Assembly: GCF_900177645.1 (NCBI RefSeq)
Contig: NZ_FXAO01000001.1
Location: forward strand, 894,712-958,711
Length of the DNA: 64,000 bases
Origin: Arenibacter troitsensis
Lineage (GTDB): Bacteria; Bacteroidota; Bacteroidia; Flavobacteriales; Flavobacteriaceae
Direction of reading: 5' to 3'
Program-made: the position numbers and the translations under genes
Part shown: in pieces, positions 46,295-56,061 of the stretch
Layout of the letters: the number at the start of each line of letters is the position of its first letter
Position numbering within the stretch: the first letter of the stretch is position 1
The notes under the pieces: model-generated
What the model was told of the DNA's origin: nothing
Databases searched by the model: none
The model's input: the letters and a program-made list of their open reading frames with translations, nothing else

Positions 46295-47191
46295 ATGGAA
46301 AAGCGTTTGAATTTACGACTAAAGATAGCTCGCTTTTTTTTTCTTAAGCTATTAAATGTCTTATTTTGGTTTTTTTTGAGTACGATTGTTTTAAGGTTAT
46401 TTTTTTTTGATGTTTTCCATATACCAAGTTCTTCGATGGAGAACACCTTACAAAAAAACGATTTTATAATTGTTAGCAAGATTTTTTACGGCAGCCCCCT
46501 AGCAAAAATCTTAAAAGAGCTGAAATTTAAGCAAAAACCAAAAATAAACGATCTTTTAGTCTTCAGCGTAGGTAAAGAATCAACGATATACGTGAAGAGA
46601 TGTGTTGGTCTGCCAGGTGACATAATTGAAATAAAAGACACGGATATTTTTATTAATGGGCGATACGCACACCCTCCCCGTACCTCGTGTCATTTTCGAA
46701 AGGTTTGGTACCGAAATTTTAATGACTTAAAAGAGTGTATGAATAAGGACTCAAGCAGTATTATACAGAAATATTCCGGTTACGTTATAATCAATCTTGA
46801 TTTGAACCAGGAAAAATTGCTTATGGGTTGTAAAAGCGTCGATTCGATCGGGGCAATCGAGCCAGACGCCAAACATAATAACTCAATGATTCAATTCCCA
46901 CCCTATTCGGAAAACAACATGGATAAATTTGTAATTCCCTACAAAGGATTAAAGATTAGCTTTGAGTCAAACAAAATAAAGGATTATCGTGATATTATGG
47001 AATGGGAAGAAGGGGGTGAAATTGGAGAAGAATGTTCTTTTTATTATGATAATAAAGAAAGTGAATTTTATATTTTCAAAAACGATTACTATTTTATGAT
47101 TGGGGACAACAGAAACAAGTCTATTGACTCTAGGTCATTTGGCCCTGTTGCCCAAAAGAATATTATCGGAAAAGTAATATTCAAAATATAA
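46295..47191 (+). CDS. Signal peptidase I (S26 family), accessory copy
   Basis: 298-residue membrane-anchored serine protease. One N-terminal hydrophobic anchor (~20-38) leads into FHIPSSSMENTL with nucleophile Ser47. IYVKRCVGLPGDIIEIKD carries the general base Lys101. The conserved GDNRNKSIDSRSFGPV box and IIGKVIF complete the site. The region between (~105-255) is longer than in E. coli LepB outside the core and has four cysteines. The ATG at 46295 is preferred over 46247, since it places the anchor normally. A second, locus-embedded signal peptidase suggests processing of a dedicated substrate; the NVEALA peptide is the obvious candidate. Confidence 0.87.
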   Translation: MEKRLNLRLKIARFFFLKLLNVLFWFFLSTIVLRLFFFDVFHIPSSSMENTLQKNDFIIVSKIFYGSPLAKILKELKFKQKPKINDLLVFSVGKESTIYVKRCVGLPGDIIEIKDTDIFINGRYAHPPRTSCHFRKVWYRNFNDLKECMNKDSSSIIQKYSGYVIINLDLNQEKLLMGCKSVDSIGAIEPDAKHNNSMIQFPPYSENNMDKFVIPYKGLKISFESNKIKDYRDIMEWEEGGEIGEECSFYYDNKESEFYIFKNDYYFMIGDNRNKSIDSRSFGPVAQKNIIGKVIFKI

Positions 47192-47380
47192 AACAAGCTT
47201 TCTCTTCTTTAAGTATTTAGGTCGCTAATGTTTAAAGAGTAAATTTTTTAAAGCATTAATACCTTCCAATAGGATGGTATTTCATTTTAAATAAATTCAA
47301 ATGACTAACTTAAGTACAAACTCTAGATATCTAGATATTAAAGTGTGCGTTTGGTTAGAAGTTTACTATTCGAAATAAAA

Positions 47381-50110
47381 ATGTCAAGAAAGTTTATCAT
47401 TCTGCTATTATTGTCGATTTCAACCTCCGTTTTTTCACAAGATAGGTGGTCGCCCGAAAAGATCTATTTGCAGCTTGCCTCCGAAGTGTTCGCTACCGAC
47501 CAAACTATCTGGTTCAAGGCCATCGTAACCGATGCAATTTCCCACCGTTTCACGGAAATTAGCGGTGTACTTCATGTTGAATTGATTGGTCCAGACGGGA
47601 AAATCGTGTCGCGTAAATTGGTCAAGTTGTCCAAAGGGGTAGGGAGGGGGTCTTTTGAACCCGAAAAGGGCTTGCCGGAGGGCCGCTATCTGGTACAGGC
47701 CTATACCCAATGGAACAGAAACTTTGGGGATGATTTCATTTATAAGCGCTACGTGGACATTGTAGCTCCTTGGCCCTCAAACAACCCGAAATTATTGGAT
47801 TCCCTAAAACTGGAGAAAGTAGGTGACGGGCGGTTCCTTTTGAGCGCTAAGGTTAGGTCAGACGCCATAGAATCGACCGGGGCCAAGCAGGTACAGGTCG
47901 CCATAGAAAGAGATAAGGGGAGCGACACCCTGCTTATAAAAAGAAATGGCCATGGAGCTTATGCATTTGAATACGAGATGCTGGAAGACCCTAGCTGGGT
48001 GACCGTGACAGTAGAGGGGCTATCCGAAACGGTCGTCCTGGATCAAAACGAGGTAGACCTGCAATTCTTTCCTGAAAGCGGTACGTTAATTGAGGGGTAC
48101 AGCAACAAGATAGCGTACAAGGCCATAGGCATCGACGGCAAGGGAAGCAGGGTCCAGGGAACCGTTTTCGACGACAGGGGGAAACATATCATTGATTTTG
48201 TGTCAAACCGTTTGGGAATGGGCTATTTTTCAATTTACGCCGAAAGTTCCCGTACCTACCATGCCGAAATTCGTTCCACGAACGGACCGAAAACCATCGT
48301 AAAATTCCCTTTGCCCAAATCGGCATCCAATGGAAGTATTATCTCTGTTCAACGAACTGGCAAAAATATTTGGGCGGGGGTATACTCAAATGTCCTTTCC
48401 GGCAATGTGTATATCAAGGTCTCTTGCCGGGGGCAGGATCTTATTATGATAGAGGGTCCGTTGCGAGACGGATATCTGTCCAAGAGCCTTTTATCGGAGG
48501 CATTGCCAGAGGGCATACTCGTCTTTACCCTGATGGACCAGAACAAAAATACCGTTGCGGAGCGGCTGTTCTTCAATGAAAAGACCGAAGACCATTTGAA
48601 GGTGGACCTGGCTACGGACAGGGAAACGTATGCACGGCGCCAACCTACCCAATTGGATATCCTTATCACGGGACAAGATTCCGTTCAGGGCCCCGTAGAA
48701 TTGTCCGTTTTGGCCATCAATTCAGTACAGGGCCAGCATACGTTTGGGAACATTAAATCCTACTTTCTTTTAAGTTCGGAACTGCGGGGAACGATCGAGG
48801 ATCCCGATTACTACTTTAATTCCCAGAATACCGGACGTGCCCAGGACCTCGACGCCCTTATGCTCTCCCAGGGCTGGCGCCGTTACAAATATCCTGCAAA
48901 ACGCATCGAGAAGACCCTTTATTGGCCTCAGTCTCGCCTCGAGGTCAGGGGCTCGGTACAGGCCCCCGGAAGGAGCAAACTCTCTAAGGAAGGCGTGGGG
49001 CTTACCTTATCTTCCTTCTCAAAGTCACCGGTCTTCTACTCAGGAACCACCGATAGTCTGGGTAACTTCAGGTTCATGATGGAGGATACCTATGGCCCAC
49101 CCATGCGGGTCCTACTTACGGTAGATGATGGAAAAAAGGGGAATAAACTTGATTATAGGATCAATTTGAATAACCCAAAGCCTCCAAAAGTAACCTATGA
49201 TCGTAGGCCGGCCTTTCGTCAACTGGATACCCTGATCAGAAGTGTGGCCGTGGCGGGAATGGAACGTGTCCGAACAGAAGCCATATTAGATTCCCTCTAT
49301 GGGGTTACGCAACTGGACGAGGTGATTGTTACCGACAACCTCTTAAGTCCCGAGCGCAAAAAACTTTACGACAAATACGGAGAACCAGATGGGATCGTCA
49401 ATGGAGATGATTTAAGGGCAAAGGAGAAAAAATGGTCCTATGGGCTATACAGTATCCTTCTTTTCAATTACGGAGATCAGGTATTTATTGAAAAATATAG
49501 CGACGGGTTTATGCTTGCGCATGTCAGAGCGGGACAGTATGGAGCCGTAAGATATCAATCCGGACGCGGTATCGTACCGGGAAATCCAAAAAAGGAGGGG
49601 ACTTTATTGATCGTCGACGGTAAACCGCTTGACAAACACCAATATGGTCAGGTGTCCAATATGTCCCCCGAAATTATAGAGCGGGTAGAACTTATCCAGT
49701 ACGCCAGTTCCTTTAGGAGCTTGTACCAGAGTGTTTTTCCAGAGGTAAGTCCCATGAATACGCCATCTCTTGGACATATCATTTCTGTGGTTACCAAAGG
49801 CGGTTTAGGTATCAATACTTCCATAAGGCCGACACCTGGCACCTTTAATACGTCTGTCGAGGTCTTTTCCCCGGTCATGGAATTCTACACCCCAAAATAC
49901 GACAGTCCGATTCCCACCAAAGAACAAAAGCCGGATCTTAGGGCACTTATCCACTGGCAACCCCATCTGAGCACTGATAAGTCAGGAAGCGCATCGGCTC
50001 GTTTTTATAATGGAGACGTTCCGGGCGACTATATAATTGTTGTAGAGGCTATTTCAAGGGACGGGCGCGTCGGTTATGGAAAGAAGCATTATGTTGTATC
50101 AGAAAAGTGA
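47381..50110 (+). CDS. Exported MG2/plug-domain surface protein
   Basis: About 909 residues with signal peptide (MSRKFIILLLLSISTSVFSQ). The N-terminal part has macroglobulin-like domains (KIYLQLASEVFATDQTIWFKA, GRYLVQAYTQWNRNFG). A regulatory-like domain follows, then a TonB-plug-like segment (LDEVIVTDN, GTLLIVDGKPLDKHQY, IISVVTKGG), but there is no barrel. Similar Bacteroidota proteins are surface factors of unknown role. The DNA is visibly richer in G+C than the flanking genes, so it may have arrived separately. The open frame also allows a GTG start at 47345. Confidence 0.78.
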   Translation: MSRKFIILLLLSISTSVFSQDRWSPEKIYLQLASEVFATDQTIWFKAIVTDAISHRFTEISGVLHVELIGPDGKIVSRKLVKLSKGVGRGSFEPEKGLPEGRYLVQAYTQWNRNFGDDFIYKRYVDIVAPWPSNNPKLLDSLKLEKVGDGRFLLSAKVRSDAIESTGAKQVQVAIERDKGSDTLLIKRNGHGAYAFEYEMLEDPSWVTVTVEGLSETVVLDQNEVDLQFFPESGTLIEGYSNKIAYKAIGIDGKGSRVQGTVFDDRGKHIIDFVSNRLGMGYFSIYAESSRTYHAEIRSTNGPKTIVKFPLPKSASNGSIISVQRTGKNIWAGVYSNVLSGNVYIKVSCRGQDLIMIEGPLRDGYLSKSLLSEALPEGILVFTLMDQNKNTVAERLFFNEKTEDHLKVDLATDRETYARRQPTQLDILITGQDSVQGPVELSVLAINSVQGQHTFGNIKSYFLLSSELRGTIEDPDYYFNSQNTGRAQDLDALMLSQGWRRYKYPAKRIEKTLYWPQSRLEVRGSVQAPGRSKLSKEGVGLTLSSFSKSPVFYSGTTDSLGNFRFMMEDTYGPPMRVLLTVDDGKKGNKLDYRINLNNPKPPKVTYDRRPAFRQLDTLIRSVAVAGMERVRTEAILDSLYGVTQLDEVIVTDNLLSPERKKLYDKYGEPDGIVNGDDLRAKEKKWSYGLYSILLFNYGDQVFIEKYSDGFMLAHVRAGQYGAVRYQSGRGIVPGNPKKEGTLLIVDGKPLDKHQYGQVSNMSPEIIERVELIQYASSFRSLYQSVFPEVSPMNTPSLGHIISVVTKGGLGINTSIRPTPGTFNTSVEVFSPVMEFYTPKYDSPIPTKEQKPDLRALIHWQPHLSTDKSGSASARFYNGDVPGDYIIVVEAISRDGRVGYGKKHYVVSEK

Positions 50111-50419
50111 GTTCAAATAAATGAAGTACATCACCTCGTTAAAAGAAACTGCGTTTGGTGAGACGTTAAATTCTAGTTTTTTAAAGTCCCATAAAACGAA
50201 CGTAACCGTTGCACAAGCAAATAAATTATAAAAAAAACAAACTTCTATAACTCCCTTTTAAGGCAGTTTCTCTTTTTAGGTCAGCAAGTAACCGGATATT
50301 TTTGGAGGCCTTTGCAAACCAGCTTTCAACAAAACCAACACGGGCAGCCGTTGTACAAGTCCTAATTTTTAGAAAATCCAGCTTATTTAAACCGCTTTAC
50401 AGGCTTTCTTTAATGCATC

Positions 50420-50680
50420 AGTGCCAGCCATCCCGTTTTAAATTGTACCACTTTAAAGAAAACAAATAAAATTCCCCACTGGCTCGTGCCTTCCCTTAAA
50501 TTGGCTGGCCAAACACCGCTCCTGTCCAACCTCTTTGCATATTATTGACTAAAAATCCCTAAATTGGAAAAAATAAAAAGGATCCAATCCCTGTAGCAAG
50601 GATAGCGCAAAACCGAGACCGCATAGTTACATTAAAGAACTGCGCCCTTGGCTTACCTGATTTAATCCTATAATGTTAAC
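50420..50680 (+). repeat. Spacer-repeat copy B
   Basis: The 5' module of the spacer family, ending just before the HTH gene: GTGCCAGCCATCCC, a diverged middle, AAATCCCTAAATTGG, ATAAAAAGGATCCAA, AAGGATAGCGCAAAACCGA, CTGCGCCCTTG and TTTAATCCTATAATGTT. The same blocks occur in copy C. The rest of 50111-50419 has a GTAACCGTTGCACAA block near 50200 and no gene. Confidence 0.8.
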
Positions 50681-50698
50681 GGTAATTTGAAAACCACA

Positions 50699-51262
50699 AT
50701 GAAGAATAGCTTAAAGGAGCATAGAAGACTTAAAAACCTGACTCAAGAAGAGTTATCAAAGTCTTCTGGAATATCCATTAGAACTATTCAGCGAATCGAA
50801 AAAGGATTGTCAACGGGAAGTTCTCATACCCTCAAAACTTTAGCGAAAACTTTATCCATTGAAAGCTCAGATATATTTCATGATGAAGGTAACCCCAAAT
50901 TATTTGTAAAAAACAACATAAAAACATTGAAACTTATGAATTTTAGTGTTTTAACAATGTTGGTAATCCCATTTGGTAATATTATTTTCCCATCAATTAT
51001 ATTTTTCAAGAATAGAAATGATAGAAAGATGAATACTATTGGAAAGAAAATTTTGAATTTTCAAATTTTAAGTATGTTAGCACTACCTTTTTTCCTAGTT
51101 ATTCTATTCCTGTTAGCAGGAAAAGGGTATGGAGGATTTCCTATAATTTTAATAGTCTCTTATTTAACTTATGGGTTAGCAAATATCATCATTACAATAC
51201 ATATATCAGTTCAGATAAATAAAGAAAAGGAAGTATTAAGCTTCGTCCCAAATGTTCTTTAA
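50699..51262 (+). CDS. XRE-type HTH protein with membrane domain
   Basis: 187 residues. Residues 1-62 are a Cro/CI-type helix-turn-helix (LKEHRRLKNLTQEELSKSSG, SIRTIQRIEKG). Residues ~75-180 have three or four hydrophobic segments of DUF4870-like character. Such fusions are common in Bacteroidota and presumably link envelope state to DNA binding. An upstream TTG (50687) is possible, but the ATG at 50699 fits. It directly follows spacer-repeat B and stands alone, as in a cassette. Confidence 0.82.
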   Translation: MKNSLKEHRRLKNLTQEELSKSSGISIRTIQRIEKGLSTGSSHTLKTLAKTLSIESSDIFHDEGNPKLFVKNNIKTLKLMNFSVLTMLVIPFGNIIFPSIIFFKNRNDRKMNTIGKKILNFQILSMLALPFFLVILFLLAGKGYGGFPIILIVSYLTYGLANIIITIHISVQINKEKEVLSFVPNVL

Positions 51263-51376
51263 ATCCTACATTGTCATACAGATGGCGTAAAAATGACATA
51301 CGTCTTTTTCAATTCTCTCCTATTTACTCCAATAATTTTGCATCAGGAGAAAATACAAACATCTGAATCACTAAAT

Positions 51377-52315
51377 ATGAGAAGTGAACTTAAAATAATT
51401 CTGAGCATTTTATTTGTAATTGCCTTAAATCCGTCAAATCATGCTCAAAATAACGATAACGAATTAGTTGTTGTCGATGGCAAAAGAATAGCGTACAAAT
51501 CCTTCAATATTGAAAACAGAAAAAAAGGGGAACCAATTCTTGTTTTCGAAACGGGATTAGGTGGCGGAACTTTTGGCCCTATTCTTCCTTTTCTACCTAG
51601 TAATATTTCGGGTATTCAATACGCTAGAAATGGAGTTGGAAAATCAGAGCTAGATACTGAAATAACATCTGATTCTCAACTTGCCGATCGACTACATAAT
51701 TTATTAACAACCTTGAACATTGAACCACCATATTTATTGGTTGGGCATTCCATAGGTGGACCGTACATAAGATTATTCGCATCTAAGTTCCCAAACGAAG
51801 TTTGTGGGCTCGTTTTTTCGGACCCAACCGACTTTATGTTGACTGTTGAAGAGGATGAAGAAGCAAGAATAAAATCTAAAAGTGCTACTGGTTATCGGGA
51901 AACGTCTTTGTTAATTCAGAAAATGATGTCCGAAAATGATAGTTTTGGCCAAGGAGCAAGGAATGATGCCACAAGGGCTTTGAAATCTAGTGTATCGGGT
52001 TACTTTCAAGAATATCAACACTTACCTGAATTGAATAGGAATATTGCTGCAACGGTAATTATTTCATATAACAAACCTATCGAACAACCAGACGAAGAAT
52101 TAAATAAGAACCTTAATCTAGGAATTAATTTCAAGCCTTGGTGGAAAGAATACGATAATTTGAGAATACAGCATTTCACGGATTTGATAAAGGACAATGA
52201 TAACAGTAGAATTATTTTGTTGCCAAAATACAGCCACGGCATATATTATCAAAATCCAGAATTGGTAGCAAAACTGATTATTGAAAACTATAATAGCAAT
52301 ATCAAAGAAAAATAA
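51377..52315 (+). CDS. Exported alpha/beta hydrolase
   Basis: 312 residues with a signal peptide ending near SNHAQ^N. The hydrolase fold shows the oxyanion region FETGLGGGTFG, the nucleophile elbow GHSIGG (Ser125), a SDPTDF segment and a C-terminal KYSHGIYYQNP with the catalytic His. The longer open frame from 51293 only adds a poorly supported extension. Substrate is unknown. It is preceded by the HTH gene and followed by spacer-repeat C. Confidence 0.85.
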   Translation: MRSELKIILSILFVIALNPSNHAQNNDNELVVVDGKRIAYKSFNIENRKKGEPILVFETGLGGGTFGPILPFLPSNISGIQYARNGVGKSELDTEITSDSQLADRLHNLLTTLNIEPPYLLVGHSIGGPYIRLFASKFPNEVCGLVFSDPTDFMLTVEEDEEARIKSKSATGYRETSLLIQKMMSENDSFGQGARNDATRALKSSVSGYFQEYQHLPELNRNIAATVIISYNKPIEQPDEELNKNLNLGINFKPWWKEYDNLRIQHFTDLIKDNDNSRIILLPKYSHGIYYQNPELVAKLIIENYNSNIKEK

Positions 52316-52334
52316 ATAACTACAGCTGATATCT

Positions 52335-52867
52335 AAGCGTTCGTGTGGTCGGTACGGCCTGTCCCGCGAAATTTGCGGGAGCCAAACATGAACGCCGTGT
52401 TGACTGAACCTTAGCCTAGTTTCCCCTTACCAAGTGGCCTGCCAGTTAATAATATATCCCGGTTATTAATGCCAGCCATTCCTATTTAATCATTACCACT
52501 TAAGGAAAGCAAAGAAAAATCCTCCATACACAAACCAAAATTCCCTAAATTGGTAAGAAATAAAAAGGATCCAAATCAATAGTTAGTGTCCAGTCAAGCC
52601 TAAACCTACGGGTAATTTAAAGTGTCTCTTGAGCCGCTCCTGCGTTGCAAAAATCCTTACGTAGCTAGTGCCTCCGCTAAAGCTTCTGCGACACGCGGGC
52701 GGCTATGTGCGTTTTTTGCGCCTTGGCCCAACTCAAGATCCATCATTCCTTACCCGTCATTTAAACGTTGACTTGACACTAGGATAGCGCAAAACCGAAA
52801 TCTCAAAATTCAACGGCGAACCAAAAAAACTGCGCCCTTGTCTTACATTATTTAATCCTATAATGTT
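52335..52867 (+). repeat. Spacer-repeat copy C (complete, with MITE inserted)
   Basis: Most complete copy, filling the gap between two genes. The 3' module (52335-52435) is a hairpin GCGTTCGTGT...ACATGAACGC with an inner CCGCGAAATTTGCGG stem and GTGTTGACTGAACC tail. The 5' module (52450-52867) shares CCAGCCATTCC, ACCACTTAAGG, AATTCCCTAAATTGG, AAAAAGGATCC, AGGATAGCGCAAAACCGA and TTTAATCCTATAATGTT with copy B. A foldback element interrupts it. Confidence 0.85.
52584..52783. mobile_element. Foldback MITE in spacer copy C
   Basis: About 198 bp starting TAGTGTCCAGTCAAG and ending CTTGACACTA; the ends are inverted repeats with further matching ACGGGTAA blocks inside. The inner half is also nearly palindromic (AAATCCTTACGTAGCT against GGCTATGTGCG). 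The TA at both ends could be a TA target duplication. No coding capacity. Its left ~100 bp recur at 63768. Confidence 0.75.
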
Positions 52868-52895
52868 GCCAACTATTATGGCATATAAATTTTCA

Positions 52896-53498
52896 ATGAA
52901 AAAAATATACTTAATACTCATAATTTCTACCCTTTATTCTTGTGCCGGTGCGAAATACAATTATTTCTTCGATACCGGAAAGCAATTGGACTTTAGCAAT
53001 GGGAAATGGATTCTCAACAGAACACAATCAAACTCGAAAATATTCGATACTGAACTCTATCACCATTCACTTAAAGATTTCAAAAAAATTCTTGGGGACT
53101 CTTTGATTGAAATGAACGATTTGCGAAGTACCAAACTGGTGGCACCAAAAATTAAATTTGATTTATCGGACTCGGATTTGAAAGAATTAAAAAGAGACAC
53201 TGGTTGTGATTACATTATCAATATTGGAGGAAATGTTATTAGTGACGGTGCTGGTTCTATATCTTTCCCGAATCAAATAGAAAATTCCAGTAATAGCGCT
53301 TCTGTTTCAATTTCAATATATGACTTAAATTCACAAATTTTAATCTCTTCTTCTCAGGTTTATGGAAAGACGGAACATCAAGACCCTATTTTTCCTGATG
53401 ATAAAAATTTACCTACAATAAATCCGAGTTCACATATGATTATGCTAAAAGGGGCGGAAAAACTTATCCAAAAATACAAGAAGAATCAGCTGAAATAA
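52896..53498 (+). CDS. Hypothetical lipoprotein
   Basis: 200 residues. The lipoprotein signal is MKKIYLILIISTLYSC, with the lipidated Cys at 16. The remainder has no motif that I recognise; it includes GCDYIINIGGNVISDGAGS, which looks like a beta-rich segment. An in-frame ATG at 52863 overlaps the repeat end, but 52896 places the signal correctly. Low G+C, single gene between repeats. Confidence 0.7.
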   Translation: MKKIYLILIISTLYSCAGAKYNYFFDTGKQLDFSNGKWILNRTQSNSKIFDTELYHHSLKDFKKILGDSLIEMNDLRSTKLVAPKIKFDLSDSDLKELKRDTGCDYIINIGGNVISDGAGSISFPNQIENSSNSASVSISIYDLNSQILISSSQVYGKTEHQDPIFPDDKNLPTINPSSHMIMLKGAEKLIQKYKKNQLK

Positions 53499-53561
53499 TG
53501 CAAACCGTACGATGGACTTTTTACTCGGATGCAACTGTTGCGTTGCCGGATTTTTTACTAG

Positions 53562-53699
53562 GGTGGAATTAAAAAACGAAATGGAAAAGACCAACTCGGA
53601 GCTGTCAAAGAAGGATTGTTGAGAAATTATAATGTTCAATCCTATGGAGAAAGTGCAGGAACTTATGTGTATAGTATCTTAAAACAGGAATGGAAATAA
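53562..53699 (+). pseudogene. C-terminal fragment of a GNAT acetyltransferase
   Basis: A 45-codon open stretch opening right after a TAG encodes KDQLGAVKEGLLRNY and ends YVYSILKQEWK. This matches the LGA-xEG-xLRN and YSIL-xEW tail of RimJ/RimL-type acetyltransferases. No N-terminal part exists upstream, so it is a remnant. The rest of 53500-53865 shows nothing more. Confidence 0.65.
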
Positions 53700-53865
53700 A
53701 ACACCCAGTTAACTAAACCCATCCCCCAGTTTCCCCCATGGGCACTAGCGTTTTAACAATCGTCCTTACCGATCCTCTTTGCATGATTATAGGCTGCGCT
53801 TCCAAGTAGGCTTGGCGGCGGCTTTTTAGGCATGGAGTTCGATGTCATATTTAGGTGGGCACACA

Positions 53866-55017
53866 TCACTTTCGGTTGCCCGCGGGGAAAGTGAAACACC
53901 CTTTATTGTTGATCTTTAGTAGGTATTCGGCAATCCGGTGGACCTCATCGGGCGCAAAAATGGGCTCATGATACCCAATATAGGCATTGAGTTCCTGGAG
54001 GGTTTTTACGGCGACATTGCTGAACTTTTCCCTGGGCCTGTGACGGATCATCGCCAAAATATTCCTAATGGGAACTTTTTTGGTTCCCCAATGGTGCTCC
54101 CTTAGAAGACGATCCGTGTTTGTACTATGACCATGGAGCATGGTTTAGAGCGCAAAATTTGCCCTTTGCACCTGTTGTAAAGGGGACCAAAGGTCCAAGC
54201 TTGCAATGGATGCCTTGCTCCAATTTTTGGTCTCGATGATAAAGATACCGGAAGTATTGATCAGTAAGTGGTCTATTTGGATACTACGAATGCGCGAATT
54301 AGTTTGTTTATGATAGCGGGGGTTTTCAAATACAATGGAAAAATCATTGATCAACACCTGGTTGCCGGATAATTTTTTCAGTTCCCCTACCACCATATCT
54401 TCCCCAACGGCCCCTGCAATCATGGGCAATAGATCGGTGGCCACCGAACGCATATGGAGAAGCTTCCTAAATTGATCATCGCAACGTGTGGAAATCAGGG
54501 CATGCCGATCGGCACTATACCCATTGATGGCCTTTAGGACCACTTCCAGCCGTTTTTTACTCCCACGTACCCGCAGACCTACAATGCGGTCAAAGTTTTT
54601 TTCTAGGATGTACTTTATAAGGAGGAGGAATTGTAACCCATACCAATATAGCAGTTCCATAACTGCATTCTTGGCAGGTTTTCTTAAGACGTCACATTTG
54701 GAATGCAGCCGTCTTATATAGTTTTTGAGATTAGCTTTGGCAGTGGTCTTTAAAAGATCAAAATCTTTTTCCAGGTGGTACCCCTGGGCCTGCATTTTGT
54801 CCAGTTCCAGATCAAAATCGCGCTCGATCTTAAAGAAGAGTTCCTCTCTTTCATTGTCGAAGTTTTTAAGGAACCTATTGATGTCGGCAGTAGAATTGAA
54901 CCTACTGATCCCATGGACGTCCAATGTTTTCCTGATCTGTTTTAAAGTCCCTATTTGCCCGTGGATGACCGTCATGACAAGTAAATTACCGACAGTAGCG
55001 TGTGGATGGTTATGCAA
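53866..55017 (-). pseudogene. NERD-domain protein interrupted by an in-frame stop
   Basis: From 55017 the minus strand encodes 290 residues: a helical N-terminal region, then a nuclease-related (NERD) domain with GAVGEDMVVGELKKL, QIDHLLINTSGIFIIETKNW (the D and ExK acidic-lysine set) and PLQQVQRANFAL. It stops at a TAA (54145-54147). The same frame reopens with 92 more codons (53866-54141) that contain WGTKKVPIRNIL, a typical continuation of NERD proteins. The simplest reading is a nonsense mutation in one ~384-residue protein; the two parts could still be expressed. NERD proteins are suspected nucleic-acid enzymes. Confidence 0.75.
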
Positions 55018-55609
55018 TGCTGCTTGCCGAATGGATCCCCACGCCCTTTTTTATACGTTATGGCAAACCATGTATAGAACGGTTGCTATACCCTAATTGT
55101 TGTGGGAACATGTAGCTTGTGATGAAAAAATGTAGCCGGTTTGCACAAGTGGGGACCAATCTTTAAAGCAACTGTTGCAAGCGATTTCTTTATATCCGTG
55201 ACCAAGGTTTCGATGTTAGCCCAAGGAGGTTTACCTATCAGTAGCCATCAACTATATTTAAATGATTGTGGGTAACACCGCCAAATAACTTCATAAGATA
55301 ACCCATTAACCATTCTCATAATAGTTGCGTATTTTATCGGATTATTATAGCACTTCGTAGAAATGATAAGGCTTGGGCCTAAATCTTATGGAAAAGCGTA
55401 GAAAATACGATAATTAACACCTATTTTAGGGACTTGATCTACAAGTACTTCCCCCCACTACTTGGTATATATTCATTTAAGGATAACCCTATATACTGTT
55501 AATAAACAATGAACTATTACTTCAGTTTTATTCCATTTTGGAGGTATAAAGATGTATCATACAGTTATATAAACAAGTTGTACCCAATTTGAGAAAAACC
55601 GTAATCTGA
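55018..55609. other. 592-bp region without a recognisable gene
   Basis: No ORF here is longer or better supported than chance, and I see no spacer-repeat block. It contains diverged intergenic sequence with a few short palindromic words only. Confidence 0.4.
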
Positions 55610-56047
55610 ATGAAAAACCCGAAAAAACTTATACTTCGGATTTTAATTGCTTCAAGTATAATTCTGATTTTACTCATCGGACTTTTCATTTTTGTGGTTA
55701 AAAAAACCGGAATTACGGAATTTTACCAAAAGACAATTGATTATGAGCCAACAGTAGTCCAAGCCGAAAAGACAACGCCTGAATTTGAACTCGGAAAAAA
55801 AATTTTTATGGAAGATTGTCGAAAATGTCACGTGTCAAAAGAAATGAGACATAACTATCTAGCTGGAGTTGTGGAAAAAGTCGGAACCACTTACTTAAAA
55901 ACTTATTTGACCAAACAAGATTCTTTACTCAAAGCAAAAGATGAATACGCATTAAAACTTAAAGGTTTTTGGGGCAATAACGGAACAATGCATAAATTTA
56001 ATTACACAGAAAAAGAACTGAATTTATTAATAGAATATTTAAAATAA
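55610..56047 (+). CDS. Membrane-anchored c-type cytochrome
   Basis: 145 residues. An N-terminal hydrophobic anchor (residues ~8-30) is followed by a single mono-heme domain with CRKCH (Cys70, Cys73, His74) and a late NNGTMHKF that supplies a plausible axial Met. It would lie on the periplasmic face of the inner membrane. Low G+C and a single gene, followed 15 bp later by the spacer 3' hairpin module. Confidence 0.82.
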   Translation: MKNPKKLILRILIASSIILILLIGLFIFVVKKTGITEFYQKTIDYEPTVVQAEKTTPEFELGKKIFMEDCRKCHVSKEMRHNYLAGVVEKVGTTYLKTYLTKQDSLLKAKDEYALKLKGFWGNNGTMHKFNYTEKELNLLIEYLK

Positions 56048-56061
56048 AAACTGGGTACAAT

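Noticed and set aside
54488-55096. Plus-strand frames opposite the NERD gene
   Set aside because: Composition is that of an antisense frame, and the NERD motifs are on the minus strand.
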